Below, piece by piece: positions 53,881-62,280 of a DNA stretch of 64,000 nucleotides (position 1 is its first letter; every line of letters begins with the position of its first letter). The stretch spans positions 2,666,001-2,730,000 of the forward strand of contig CP188828.1 of NCBI GenBank assembly GCA_050110875.1. Reading direction: 5' to 3'. A program made the translations under genes and the position numbers. The notes beneath the pieces were generated by a model, which was given only the letters and a program-made list of their open reading frames with translations, ran no database searches and was not told the DNA's origin. Source of the DNA: Methyloligella sp050110875 (GTDB lineage: Bacteria; Pseudomonadota; Alphaproteobacteria; Rhizobiales; Methyloligellaceae).

Positions 53881-55686
53881 GTGACGACGTCTTGGAGAGA
53901 GCCTTCCGGCTATGGGCGCGGAGACATGATGTACGCCGAGGGCGGTGAGACGGGCGACTCATACGCCGTTTCCAGACCTAGCCTCCAATCCGAGAATGAC
54001 GAGACTGTCGATCTGGAGGATGTGCTCCGGAAGGTCGGCGAGACGGCCTATCGCTGGGATATGATCAGCGACCACATCTCCTGGGCCGGCAACGCTGCCA
54101 AAGTGCTCGATATCCCCGATCCCAAGAGGCTGAACAGCGGCCGGGCCTTCGGTCTGCATGTGGATGCCGAACATGCGGGACCACGATTCGAGGCGCTGAC
54201 GGGCGGCGCGAACCGGGCCCCCAACGGCGAGATCCGCTATCGCACCCAGTACCGTTTTCTTCCCGACGGCCGGCGCGGCAGCAAGGCCCGCTGGCTGGAG
54301 GAGATCGGCCGCTGCAAGATCGGTCCGGAAGGCAAGCCGGTCATGGTCGAAGGCACCCTCCGGGTGATCGACGATTGGAGCGAGAAAGAACAGCGCCTGC
54401 GCTTTCTCGGCAGCCACGACGAGCTGACGGGTCAGCTCAACAGGACGCGTCTTACCGAACGGCTTTCGGAGTTCATGTCGAACGCAGGGCCGAAGCGTCA
54501 GGACGGTGCCTTTCTGCTCGCGGCGGTGAACGACCTCACCCTCATCAACGAAACATACGGCTTCGAGATCGGCGATCAGATCATCGCGATGGTCGGCCGG
54601 CGGCTGGCGCGGGCCTTGCGCGGAAACGATTGCGTCGGGCGTTTTGCATCCAACAAGTTCGGCGTTCTGCTGCATAACTGTCCCGGCGACGGGCTTTCGG
54701 CGATCGCCCGGCGGCTGATGGCCCTGGTGCGGGATCATCCGTTCGAGACCGGCGCGGGCGCGATTTCGGTGACGATATCGATCGGTGCCGTCAAACTGCC
54801 CGAGCATGCCAACAACGCGCAGCTCGCCACGGGGCGGGCCTTGCAGGCGCTGGAGACTGCACGCACCAGCCGGAACGACCGTTTCATGGTGTATCAGCGA
54901 TCCGAGCGGCGCGAATCGGAGCGGCGGCGCGAAGCGACCCTGGCCGACGAGATCGTGCGGGCGCTGAACGACCGCCGCATGGTGCTGGCGCTTCAGCCTA
55001 TCGTAAAATCGAAGACTCGCGAGATCGCTGCCTTTGAATGCTTGCTGCGCATGCAGAAGCTGGACGGGTCGGTGCTGCCGGCCGTCGAGTTCATGCCGGT
55101 GGCGGAGAAATTCGGGCTGTCGAAATTGATCGATGCGCGTGTTCTGGAACTGGCCGGCGATTTGTTGCGCCAAAAGCCGAATACGCGGTTTTGCGTGAAT
55201 GTGAGCGGGACGGTCGCGGGCGACCGGGACTGGCTGACCGCTTTGCAGGCTCTCGCCAATGTGGACCGGGGCCTGCCGGCGCGGCTGATCGTGGAGATCA
55301 ACGAGACGGCGGCGATCTCAAAGCTCGAGGAGATGACCGATTTCATCAAGACGGTCAGATCGCTCGGCTGCCAGGTGGCGCTGGACGGGTTCGGCACCGG
55401 CTACAGCTCGTTCCGTCACCTGCAAGGTCTCGGGATCGATATGGTGAAGATCGACCCCTCCTTCATCGAGAACGTCACGATGCGTGCCCAGGACGGCTAT
55501 TTCGTCCGGACGCTGGTCGATCTCGCCTCCAATCTCGGTATTGCGACGGTGGGGGAAGGCGTCGGCGACGAGGCGACGGCCGAGGCGCTCGAGCGGACCG
55601 GGATCGCCTATATGCAGGGATATTTCTTCGGCGGGCCGGAGATCTCGCCCTCGGCGGGCGGTATGGGCCGGATCGATCTCGCCTAA
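53881..55686 (+). CDS. Degenerate GGDEF-EAL signalling protein
   Basis: 601 residues, without membrane helices. A PAS-like N-terminus (about 45-180: AYRWDMISDHISWAGNAAKV) precedes a GGDEF domain (about 180-340) in which the catalytic loop is ASNKF at 256-260, so cyclase activity is not expected. The EAL domain (about 355-595) begins FECLLRM instead of EALLR at 386; its later motifs are VEINETA, LDGFGTGYSS with Gly in place of the second Asp (503), VKIDPSFIE and QGYFFGGP. Phosphodiesterase activity is therefore doubtful too. It may bind c-di-GMP or act through protein contacts. GTG start with ribosome-binding site is likely. Confidence 0.88.
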   Translation: MTTSWREPSGYGRGDMMYAEGGETGDSYAVSRPSLQSENDETVDLEDVLRKVGETAYRWDMISDHISWAGNAAKVLDIPDPKRLNSGRAFGLHVDAEHAGPRFEALTGGANRAPNGEIRYRTQYRFLPDGRRGSKARWLEEIGRCKIGPEGKPVMVEGTLRVIDDWSEKEQRLRFLGSHDELTGQLNRTRLTERLSEFMSNAGPKRQDGAFLLAAVNDLTLINETYGFEIGDQIIAMVGRRLARALRGNDCVGRFASNKFGVLLHNCPGDGLSAIARRLMALVRDHPFETGAGAISVTISIGAVKLPEHANNAQLATGRALQALETARTSRNDRFMVYQRSERRESERRREATLADEIVRALNDRRMVLALQPIVKSKTREIAAFECLLRMQKLDGSVLPAVEFMPVAEKFGLSKLIDARVLELAGDLLRQKPNTRFCVNVSGTVAGDRDWLTALQALANVDRGLPARLIVEINETAAISKLEEMTDFIKTVRSLGCQVALDGFGTGYSSFRHLQGLGIDMVKIDPSFIENVTMRAQDGYFVRTLVDLASNLGIATVGEGVGDEATAEALERTGIAYMQGYFFGGPEISPSAGGMGRIDLA

Positions 55687-55734
55687 ATCTGTCGTCTGTC
55701 CAGCAAACCCAGACTACCAACCGGAAGAGCGGTG

Positions 55735-56373
55735 CTAATCGGAGCGGCGGGAGAGTTGCTCCAGTCGCTCTTGCATGGCGGAAAGCTCCGCTTTCAGGCT
55801 TTCGATCTCGCCTGATTCCTTAGGCTTTTCGCGTTCCTTCGTCTGGGTGTCGCCCGCGGCGCAGGATTGCGATTTCGCGCCGTTCTCCCGCGAAGCCGGC
55901 TTTGCGCCTGCTTCGCCGGCATTGGCGTTGAAGGGCCTGAACAGGCCCATGGCGTGCTCGAAGGTCTCGAAGTTCTTCCGAACCTGATCTTGCATTGCAT
56001 CAAATGCGGCACTGCCGAAATGACCGCGATACTGATCCTGTTGCTTGGTGAGCGTGTTCAGGCTCATTTCGAGGTAACTCGGGACGATCCGCTGGAGGCT
56101 GTCGCCGTAAAACCTGATGAGCTGGCGCAAAAACGGGATCGGCAGCAGGTTTTGGCCGCGGCTTTCCTGCTCGACGATGATCTGCGTCAGGACGGCATGG
56201 GTCAGGTCTTCGCCTGTCTTCGCATCGAAGACGACGAAATCCCTTTCCGATCTCACCATTGCGGCAAGATCCTCGAGCGTCACATAGCTACTGGTGTCGG
56301 TGTTATAGAGCCGGCGATTCGCATACTTCTTGATGATGACCGGTTTGGCATCTTTTTCGCTGTCGCGTACCAC
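55735..56373 (-). CDS. phaR: Polyhydroxyalkanoate synthesis repressor
   Basis: 212 residues. DNA-binding N-terminus: PVIIKKYANRRLYNTDTSSY followed by VTLEDLAAMVRSERDFVVFD. The PHB-accumulation regulator domain continues to about residue 120 (LIRFYGDSLQRIVPSYLEMS). The C-terminal part is a polar linker and a coiled-coil helix (SLKAELSAMQERLEQLSRRS). PhaR represses phasin and its own gene and is titrated by PHB granules. It diverges from phaA-phaB over 271 bases. Confidence 0.95.
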   Translation of the reverse strand: MVRDSEKDAKPVIIKKYANRRLYNTDTSSYVTLEDLAAMVRSERDFVVFDAKTGEDLTHAVLTQIIVEQESRGQNLLPIPFLRQLIRFYGDSLQRIVPSYLEMSLNTLTKQQDQYRGHFGSAAFDAMQDQVRKNFETFEHAMGLFRPFNANAGEAGAKPASRENGAKSQSCAAGDTQTKEREKPKESGEIESLKAELSAMQERLEQLSRRSD

Positions 56374-56501
56374 TTCTTTGTGCTCCCAAACCCTATCAGC
56401 GATGTTGCCGAGGGTTACTCTTTCCGCAACTGCGAAACAACTATCACGTTCTTTGTGCAGGGCACCAGAGGCTTTCCCGCAGCGTTAAGGAAGATGGTTG
56501 C

Positions 56502-56509
56502 TGTGCACA
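56502..56509. promoter_or_regulatory. TGTGCACA palindrome between phaR and phaA
   Basis: TGTGCACA lies inside TTGCTGTGCACAATGC, in the middle of the 271-base phaR-phaA gap. PhaR proteins are reported to prefer TGC-GCA-type sites, so this could be an autoregulatory operator. A single short match cannot prove it. Confidence 0.3.
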
Positions 56510-56588
56510 ATGCGACGTTGCCAGTCTCGGGCTGGGTCCGGGGTGAGGTTTTTTGTCGGGTGCGCGCTTGATACCTATACTTGGGGTG

Positions 56589-56616
56589 TCGACCCTGGCG
56601 CTCGCTGCGCTATAAG
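56589..56616 (+). promoter_or_regulatory. Candidate phaA promoter
   Basis: TCGACC (56589-56594), a 16-base spacer and TATAAG (56611-56616), about 30 bases before the phaA start. The -10 element is good and the -35 moderate. Confidence 0.35.
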
Positions 56617-56644
56617 GGGCGGCCTGTAAAAAGCGGAGATTGGA

Positions 56645-57826
56645 ATGAAAGAGGAAGAGATCGTCATCGCCAGCGCAGCGCGGACCCCCATCGGTTCTTT
56701 CAATGGCGGCTTGTCGACCCTGCCGGCCCACGAGCTTGGCGAGGTGGTTATCCGTGCGGCTCTGGAACGAGCCGGCGTGAAGCCCGAGGAAGTCGGCGAG
56801 GTGATCCTGGGCCAGGTGCTGACGGCCGGCGAAGGTCAGAATCCGGCCCGGCAGGCTGCGATCGGCGCCGGCCTTCCCGAATCCACCACCGCCTTCACCG
56901 TCAATCAGGTTTGCGGCTCGGGCCTTCGGTCGATCGCGCTGGGTGCCCAGCAGGTGGCGCTGGACAGCGCCGATATCGTCGTTGCCGGCGGTCAGGAAAA
57001 CATGAGCCTGTCGCCCCATTGCGCGCATCTGCGCAGCGGCACGAAAATGGGCGATGTCCAGTTCATCGACACCATGATCCGGGACGGTCTGTGGGATGCC
57101 TTCAACGGCTATCACATGGGCGTCACGGCGGAGAACGTCGCCGAGAAGTGGCAGATCACCCGCGAGCAGCAGGACGAGTTCGCGGTCGCCTCCCAGAACA
57201 AGGCCGAGAAGGCCCAGAAGGAAGGCAAGTTCAAGGACGAGATCGTTCCGGTCACCGTGAAGACCCGCAAAGGGGACGTGGTGGTCGAGGAGGACGAGTA
57301 TATCCGTCCAGGCGTGAAGCTCGAGGATGTCGCCAAGCTGCGCACGGCCTTCAGCAAGGAAGGCACTGTGACGGCGGGCAACGCGTCGGGCATCAATGAC
57401 GGCGCGGCCGCCGTCGTGCTGATGAGCGCGGAAGAGGCGAAGAAGCGCGGTATCGAGCCGCTGGCGCGGATCGTCTCCTGGGCGACCGCTGGTGTCGATC
57501 CGGCGCTGATGGGGTCGGGCCCGATCCCGGCCTCCAAGAAGGCGCTGGAGAAGGCCGGCTGGACCATCGGCGATCTCGATCTCATCGAGGCCAACGAGGC
57601 CTTCGCGGCGCAGGCTTGCGCGGTGAATAAGGATCTCGGTTGGGATACCGACAAGGTCAACGTCAATGGCGGCGCCATCGCGCTCGGTCATCCGATCGGC
57701 GCGTCGGGCGCGAGGGTGCTCATCACCCTGATGCACGAAATGAAGCGCCGCGACGCCAAGAAAGGCCTCGCGACACTTTGCATCGGCGGCGGCATGGGCA
57801 TTGCCATGTGCGTGGCGCGGGACTAA
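56645..57826 (+). CDS. phaA: Acetyl-CoA acetyltransferase (beta-ketothiolase)
   Basis: Condenses two acetyl-CoA to acetoacetyl-CoA, the first step of PHB synthesis. 393 residues. The nucleophilic Cys is in VNQVCGSGLRSIALG, the His in IALGHPIGASGARVL and the second Cys in CIGGGMGIAMCVARD. GGAG seven bases before ATG supports the start. Followed by phaB after a hairpin; phaC is not in the window. Confidence 0.96.
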   Translation: MKEEEIVIASAARTPIGSFNGGLSTLPAHELGEVVIRAALERAGVKPEEVGEVILGQVLTAGEGQNPARQAAIGAGLPESTTAFTVNQVCGSGLRSIALGAQQVALDSADIVVAGGQENMSLSPHCAHLRSGTKMGDVQFIDTMIRDGLWDAFNGYHMGVTAENVAEKWQITREQQDEFAVASQNKAEKAQKEGKFKDEIVPVTVKTRKGDVVVEEDEYIRPGVKLEDVAKLRTAFSKEGTVTAGNASGINDGAAAVVLMSAEEAKKRGIEPLARIVSWATAGVDPALMGSGPIPASKKALEKAGWTIGDLDLIEANEAFAAQACAVNKDLGWDTDKVNVNGGAIALGHPIGASGARVLITLMHEMKRRDAKKGLATLCIGGGMGIAMCVARD

Positions 57827-57850
57827 TCGTCCGAATTGAGCTTACACTGG

Positions 57851-57901
57851 CGCGCCCGAGGAACTCCTCCTTCGAGGATCTCCTGGGGCGCGTTCGGTTT
57901 T
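57851..57901 (+). terminator. Long hairpin between phaA and phaB
   Basis: A stem of about 19 pairs with three mismatches, CGCGCCC to GGGCGCG at the base (57851-57857 and 57886-57892), with a CTTC loop, followed by TTCGGTTTTC. It lies about 25 bases after the phaA stop and 54 bases before phaB. It looks like an intrinsic terminator, probably partial, which would lower phaB expression relative to phaA. Confidence 0.6.
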
Positions 57902-57954
57902 CGAGTTGGGTTTAAGAAGACGAGCGGCCAATGCGCCGCGCAAGGGAGGAACGA

Positions 57955-58680
57955 ATGGCACGTGTCGCTCTGGTGACCGGAGGAACGCGCGGTATCGGTG
58001 GAGCCATCTGCAAGGCGCTCAAGGAGGCTGGTTACGACGTTGCGGCCACCTATGCCGGCAACGACGAGGCCGCGAACAAATTCAAGGAAGAGACGGGCAT
58101 TCCCGTCTTCAAATGGGATGTCGGCGATTACGCTGCCTGCGAGCAGGGTGTGGTCGAGGTGGAGAATCAGGTCGGGCCGATCGACATCCTGGTCAACAAT
58201 GCGGGCATCACCAAGGATGCGCCCCTGCACAGGATGAGCTACGAGCAGTGGTCGGATGTGCTCCGCACCAACCTGGATTCCATGTTCAACATGACGCGCC
58301 AGGTGATCAACGGCATGCGCGAGCGGGGCTTCGGCCGGATCATCAACATCTCGTCGATCAACGGCCAGAAGGGCCAAGCGGGCATCGCTAATTACTGCGC
58401 CGCCAAGGCCGGCGATCTGGGCTTCACCAAGACGGTGGCGCTGGAGAATGCCAAGAAGGGCATCACCTGCAATGCGATCGCGCCGGGCTATGTGAACACC
58501 GATCTTCTGGCCAATGTGCCGGAAGAGGTCATGCAGAAGGCGATCCTGGCCAATATCCCGCTGGGGCGTCTGGGCGAGGTCGATGAGATCGCCCGTTGCG
58601 TGACCTTCCTGGCAGCCGACGAGGCGGGCTGGATCACCGGTTCGACCCTGTCGATCAACGGCGGCCAGTACATGATCTAA
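57955..58680 (+). CDS. phaB: Acetoacetyl-CoA reductase
   Basis: NADPH-dependent reduction of acetoacetyl-CoA to (R)-3-hydroxybutyryl-CoA. 241 residues from ATG 57955, with GGAGG six bases upstream. SDR motifs: VTGGTRGIGGAICKAL, NNAGITKDAPLHRM, SSINGQKGQAGIANYCAAK with Ser and YxxxK. C-terminal ITGSTLSINGGQYM is typical of PhaB. The second gene of the pair. Confidence 0.96.
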   Translation: MARVALVTGGTRGIGGAICKALKEAGYDVAATYAGNDEAANKFKEETGIPVFKWDVGDYAACEQGVVEVENQVGPIDILVNNAGITKDAPLHRMSYEQWSDVLRTNLDSMFNMTRQVINGMRERGFGRIINISSINGQKGQAGIANYCAAKAGDLGFTKTVALENAKKGITCNAIAPGYVNTDLLANVPEEVMQKAILANIPLGRLGEVDEIARCVTFLAADEAGWITGSTLSINGGQYMI

Positions 58681-58695
58681 AGGGCTGACGGGCTA

Positions 58696-58720
58696 TCCCT
58701 CTCCCTCGGGGGAGAGGGAC
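58696..58720. repeat. Dispersed palindromic repeat, family B, short hairpin
   Basis: CCCTCTCCCTCGGGGGAGAGGG forms a stem-loop right after phaB and could also serve as its terminator. It is the same module as the other family B copies. Confidence 0.7.
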
Positions 58721-58809
58721 GGCGCCTTACGGTCCATAGAAAATTTCATTGCGAGTCATTTCATTGCGAGAGATGCCCGCAGTGACCGACTGCCGGGCTG
58801 GGATGGTGC

Positions 58810-59262
58810 TTAGGGTTCCCAGCCTTCCGGCGCGAGCTCGAAGCCTTCGAACTGGAAGCCCGGGGCGACGGTGCAGCCGACGAGCACCCAGTCGCCTTCC
58901 GGCTTCGCCGTCTGCCAGGCCAGGGCCGGCACGACCGTCTGGGGCACGTCGCCCGCCTCCCAATCGGGGCCGAGACGGATCTCGCGGCGCCCCGCCTCGT
59001 CCGCGATCGTCAGCGTAAGAACGCTCCCGCCATACCAATGCCAGGTCTCGCTGGCATCCACCCGGTGCCAGCGGGAGGTCTCGCCCGCCCTCAGGAGATA
59101 GTAGATGGCCGTGGAATGGGCGCGGCCGTCCTCTCGCGGGGCATCCCGGAAAGTCTCGCGAAAATGGCCGCCTTCCGGGTGCGGCTCCAGCTTCAGTTGG
59201 GCGATGATGTCTTCGGCGGATTGTTGCACGCGGCAGGCTCCGTTTTGGGGATTCGATCCCAT
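58810..59262 (-). CDS. Cupin family protein (DUF985)
   Basis: 150 residues. The DUF985 signature is LKLEPHPEGGHFRETFRD, then STAIYYLLRAGETSRWHRVD and ETWHWYGGSVLTLTI, and VVPALAWQTAKP, VGCTVAPGFQFEGFEL. This small cupin fold has no established reaction. Metal-binding His residues in WHRVD and WHWY are present. Its start is 59 bases from the end of azoR on the same strand. Confidence 0.9.
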   Translation of the reverse strand: MGSNPQNGACRVQQSAEDIIAQLKLEPHPEGGHFRETFRDAPREDGRAHSTAIYYLLRAGETSRWHRVDASETWHWYGGSVLTLTIADEAGRREIRLGPDWEAGDVPQTVVPALAWQTAKPEGDWVLVGCTVAPGFQFEGFELAPEGWEP

Positions 59263-59321
59263 CAGGATGCTTCGAGAGCCCTGCCTCGTCCAGCCGTCTG
59301 AGCGGACATTGTCCCGAACGG

Positions 59322-59918
59322 TTATGCCGCCTCCAGCCCGGCGACCGTCTCCAAAGCAGCGGCAAGCGCTTGCTGCCGCTGCGCCTCGCCGATCTTGACG
59401 CCCTCGGCAATCACGATTTCCGGGTTCTCGATGCCGATAAAGGCGAAGACGGACCGAAGATAGGTCTCGACATGCTCGAAGTCGGCGGCCGGCGATTCCG
59501 GTCCGTAGAGACCGCCACGGGAGACGGCGACGATCACGCGCTTGCCGCCGGCCAGGCCTTGGGCGCCGTTTTCCGTGTAGCGGAAGGTTCTGCCCGCTAT
59601 GAGGATGCGATCGATCCAGGACTTCAGCTGGGAGGGGATCGTGAAATTGTACATGGGCGCGCCGATGACGACGATGTCGGCAGCGAGGAACTCGTCCAGC
59701 ATGGTCTGGCCTACCTCCAGATCCGCTGGCGCGGCGCCGGCATCGCCCAACCCGAGATGAGCGGCCGTCAAATGGCCGGGCGGTGTTGCCGCCAGATCCC
59801 GATAGCGGATTTCGAGCCCCGGTATCCGATCCTTGAGCCGTGCCGCGATCGCGCCGGAGACGGTCCGGCTTACCGAATTCTCGCCAGTGATGCTGGCATC
59901 CAAATGAAGCAGTTTCAT
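59322..59918 (-). CDS. azoR: FMN-dependent NADH-azoreductase
   Basis: 198 residues with a flavodoxin-like fold. Motifs: LHLDASITGENSVSRTVSGA (phosphate loop), GAPMYNFTIPSQLKSWIDRI (FMN binding) and VAVSRGGLYGPES. The enzyme reduces quinones and azo compounds and protects against electrophilic stress. It diverges from an HxlR regulator gene at 60030, the usual arrangement for a regulated azoreductase. Confidence 0.94.
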   Translation of the reverse strand: MKLLHLDASITGENSVSRTVSGAIAARLKDRIPGLEIRYRDLAATPPGHLTAAHLGLGDAGAAPADLEVGQTMLDEFLAADIVVIGAPMYNFTIPSQLKSWIDRILIAGRTFRYTENGAQGLAGGKRVIVAVSRGGLYGPESPAADFEHVETYLRSVFAFIGIENPEIVIAEGVKIGEAQRQQALAAALETVAGLEAA

Positions 59919-59940
59919 AGCCTATTACCCGTGGTATATA

Positions 59941-59951
59941 TCAGTAACTGA
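59941..59951. promoter_or_regulatory. Candidate HxlR operator in the azoR divergent region
   Basis: TCAGT-A-ACTGA is a perfect palindrome with five-base arms, flanked by TATATA (59935-59940) and CTATATC (59954-59960), in a 111-base divergent gap. Its place between azoR and an HxlR gene suggests a shared operator. HxlR sites vary and no consensus was matched. Confidence 0.5.
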
Positions 59952-60029
59952 GGCTATATCGGTTCCTTTGAAAAACGGCGCAAGACGGCACTTTTTTGGA
60001 ACCTAGGCACATATTTGGGAGCCGGTCAC

Positions 60030-60416
60030 ATGGACGTAACCAGCGATGCGGCACCGCCGCACGAAACCAATGATTGCCGGGCCGTCAGTGCAGTGCTCGG
60101 CCGGGTCGGCGATAAATGGAGCGTGCTGATCATCAGCCGCCTGGGCGACGGACCGCGCCGGTTCAGCGAGATCAAACGTATGATCGGCGGCATCTCGCAG
60201 CGGATGCTGACCCTGACCTTGCGCGGGCTGGAGCGGGACGGGCTGGTAACGCGGACGGTTTATCCGACGGTGCCGCCGAGGGTGGATTACGAGTTGACGG
60301 ATCTCGGACGGTCCTTGCGGGAGCCGGTCGATGCTCTGGTGGCGTGGGCCCTACAGAACCAACCTGAAATCGCGACCGCCAACCGCCGATACGACCAGCG
60401 CGCCAAGCGGAGCTGA
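60030..60416 (+). CDS. HxlR-family transcriptional regulator
   Basis: 128 residues from ATG 60030, with GGAG nine bases upstream. The hallmark is DCRAVSAVLGRVGDKWSVLI with Cys near the N-terminus, then GPRRFSEIKRMIGGISQRML (recognition region) and VDYELTDLGRSLREPVDALV. In YodB and QorR relatives the N-terminal Cys senses quinones or diamide, which would fit a role in controlling azoR. It converges with gloB. Confidence 0.93.
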   Translation: MDVTSDAAPPHETNDCRAVSAVLGRVGDKWSVLIISRLGDGPRRFSEIKRMIGGISQRMLTLTLRGLERDGLVTRTVYPTVPPRVDYELTDLGRSLREPVDALVAWALQNQPEIATANRRYDQRAKRS

Positions 60417-60439
60417 GAGCCGACCCGCGACCGTCCCCT

Positions 60440-61201
60440 TCAAAACGCGTCCTTGCGGCGCCGGATCTCGCCGAAGATCTCATCGAGGGGTTGCCCGACC
60501 ATGGCGAGCCGCTCCTGGATTTCGGGGCTGTCGGGCCGCAGAAAGGGATTCGTCTCCAGCTCCTGCGCGACGGTGGTGGGCAATGTCGCCTTCCCCTGGC
60601 GGCGCAGCTCGTCCACCTGCTTGGCCCTGGCCTGCAGGGTCGCGTTCTCCGGCTCGATGGTGAGGGCGAAGCGTGCATTGGCCTGGGTGTATTCGTGGCC
60701 GCAATAGATAGCGGTTTCCGGCGGCAGCTGCATGAGCTTTTGGAGCGAGGACCACATGGTCTTGGCGTCCCCCTCCAGAAGCCTGCCGCAGCCGATGGAG
60801 AAGATGGTGTCGCCGACGAAGGCCGCCGGGATGTCCGGGAAAAAGTAGCTGATATGCCCGTTCGTATGGCCGGGCGTCTCGATCACCTTCGCTTTCAGAT
60901 TGCCGACCTCGACCGTGTCGCCCTCCTTCACGGCGACGTCGAGACCGGGAATCGATTCCTGCTCGGCGGCCGGTCCCACGACGATGCAGCCGGTCAGCTT
61001 CTTCAGGGGTACGATGCCGGCGGTGTGGTCGTGATGGTGGTGGGTGACGAGGATATGGGTCAGAATCCAGCCCTTCTCGTTCAGCGCCTTACGAACGTCG
61101 TCGGCATCGGGCGCATCGATCGCTGCCGTGGCCTCGGAGGCCGGGTCGTGCAACAGCACGCCGAAATTGTCGCCTCTTGTGGGGAATTGATAGATTTCCA
61201 T
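60440..61201 (-). CDS. gloB: Hydroxyacylglutathione hydrolase (glyoxalase II)
   Basis: Hydrolyses S-D-lactoylglutathione in methylglyoxal detoxification. 253 residues from ATG 61201 (MEIYQFP), with GGGAG just upstream. The metal site is VTHHHHDHTAG (HxHxDH) followed by PGHTNGHISYFF and VGDTIFSIGCGRL. The C-terminal glutathione-binding helices end DEIFGEIRRRKDAF. It diverges from the methyltransferase gene at 61443. Confidence 0.95.
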   Translation of the reverse strand: MEIYQFPTRGDNFGVLLHDPASEATAAIDAPDADDVRKALNEKGWILTHILVTHHHHDHTAGIVPLKKLTGCIVVGPAAEQESIPGLDVAVKEGDTVEVGNLKAKVIETPGHTNGHISYFFPDIPAAFVGDTIFSIGCGRLLEGDAKTMWSSLQKLMQLPPETAIYCGHEYTQANARFALTIEPENATLQARAKQVDELRRQGKATLPTTVAQELETNPFLRPDSPEIQERLAMVGQPLDEIFGEIRRRKDAF

Positions 61202-61442
61202 GCCGCTCCCAACTTGCATCTTCGCGTTTCCATTCGGCCGTTTCCATTCGGAACTTGGGCGTTCATGCCCCCAGCCCTCTCTAGGGCTTTGCTCACATTT
61301 TTCCGGTAAGTCTTGTTTCCGGGAAGAGCTTTGCTCCGCGGTGCCGTTGAAGAATTCTAGCATTTCGCGAATGGTTCCGAAATTGGACAGCTGACATAAG
61401 TCCAAGGGCGATACGCGGAGACGGGAAGACCGGCAGGAAAGC

Positions 61443-62201
61443 ATGCATCTCGACGTTGTCGATCTGAAGGAGTTCTACGTCTCTCCCCTCGGCCATGTGG
61501 TGCGCCGGTTGCTCGGGACGAGGCTGCGGGCGCGGTGGGCGAATCTTGAGGGGTTCGATCTTTACGGTCTCGGCTACGCGGCTCCGTATCTCGGCGCCTT
61601 CAAGGAAGAGGCGGAAACCCTGGCGGCGCTGATGCCGGCGGGGCAGGGGGTGATCTCCTGGCCCAATCCCGGACCGCGCCGCAGCGTGCTGGTGGAGGAG
61701 ACCGAGCTGCCGCTGCTGGACGGTTCTGCCGACCGTATGCTGCTGGTGCATCTTCTCGAAGGGACCGACGATCTGCTCAGCCTGCTGCGCGAGGTCTGGC
61801 GCGTGCTGGCGCCCAATGGGCGGGTGCTGGTGATCGTGCCGAACCGGCGGGGTCTATGGGCGCGGGTGGAGACGACGCCGTTCGGCTCGGGCCGGCCGTT
61901 CAGCCGTTCGCAGCTCTCCCGGCTCTTGCGGGACGCTTCCTTCGTGCCGGAATATTGGCAGCACGCCCTCTATATGCCGCCCTTCAACTATCGCTTCCTG
62001 CTGAAATGGGCCCTGTTCTGGGAGCGGCTGGGGCTCGTGCTGTGGCCAGCCTTCTCCGGCGTCATCATGGTGGAAGCCTCGAAGCAGGTTTACGGCGCCG
62101 TGCCGTCCAAGGCGAAGCGCCGGCGGGCGGGACGCTTCGCGCCGGTGCCGGCGGGGGCCGTGACGCCGTTCCGGCGGGATGGGAATTCGGAGAAGTCTTA
62201 G
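61443..62201 (+). CDS. SAM-dependent methyltransferase next to gloB
   Basis: 252 residues. A class I methyltransferase of Methyltransf_11 type with an unusual glycine-poor motif I (FDLYGLGYAAPYLGAF); later segments are LPLLDGSADRMLLVHLLEG and LREVWRVLAPNGRVLVIVPN. The C-terminal 80 residues are hydrophobic and then basic (PSKAKRRRAGRF). The divergent pairing with gloB is frequent in alphaproteobacteria and the target is not known. Confidence 0.85.
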   Translation: MHLDVVDLKEFYVSPLGHVVRRLLGTRLRARWANLEGFDLYGLGYAAPYLGAFKEEAETLAALMPAGQGVISWPNPGPRRSVLVEETELPLLDGSADRMLLVHLLEGTDDLLSLLREVWRVLAPNGRVLVIVPNRRGLWARVETTPFGSGRPFSRSQLSRLLRDASFVPEYWQHALYMPPFNYRFLLKWALFWERLGLVLWPAFSGVIMVEASKQVYGAVPSKAKRRRAGRFAPVPAGAVTPFRRDGNSEKS

Positions 62202-62216
62202 CGGGGCGGCACAGAG

Positions 62217-62243
62217 TGCTCCCTCTCCCCGCCGGGGAGAGGT
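62217..62243. repeat. Dispersed palindromic repeat, family B, single hairpin
   Basis: CCCTCTCCCCGCCGGGGAGAGG lies in the convergent gap between the methyltransferase and metW genes, where it may act as a bidirectional terminator. Confidence 0.75.
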
Positions 62244-62280
62244 GAATTGCGCCTGTGGCAGGGTCTGATGCTCTAAGCCG

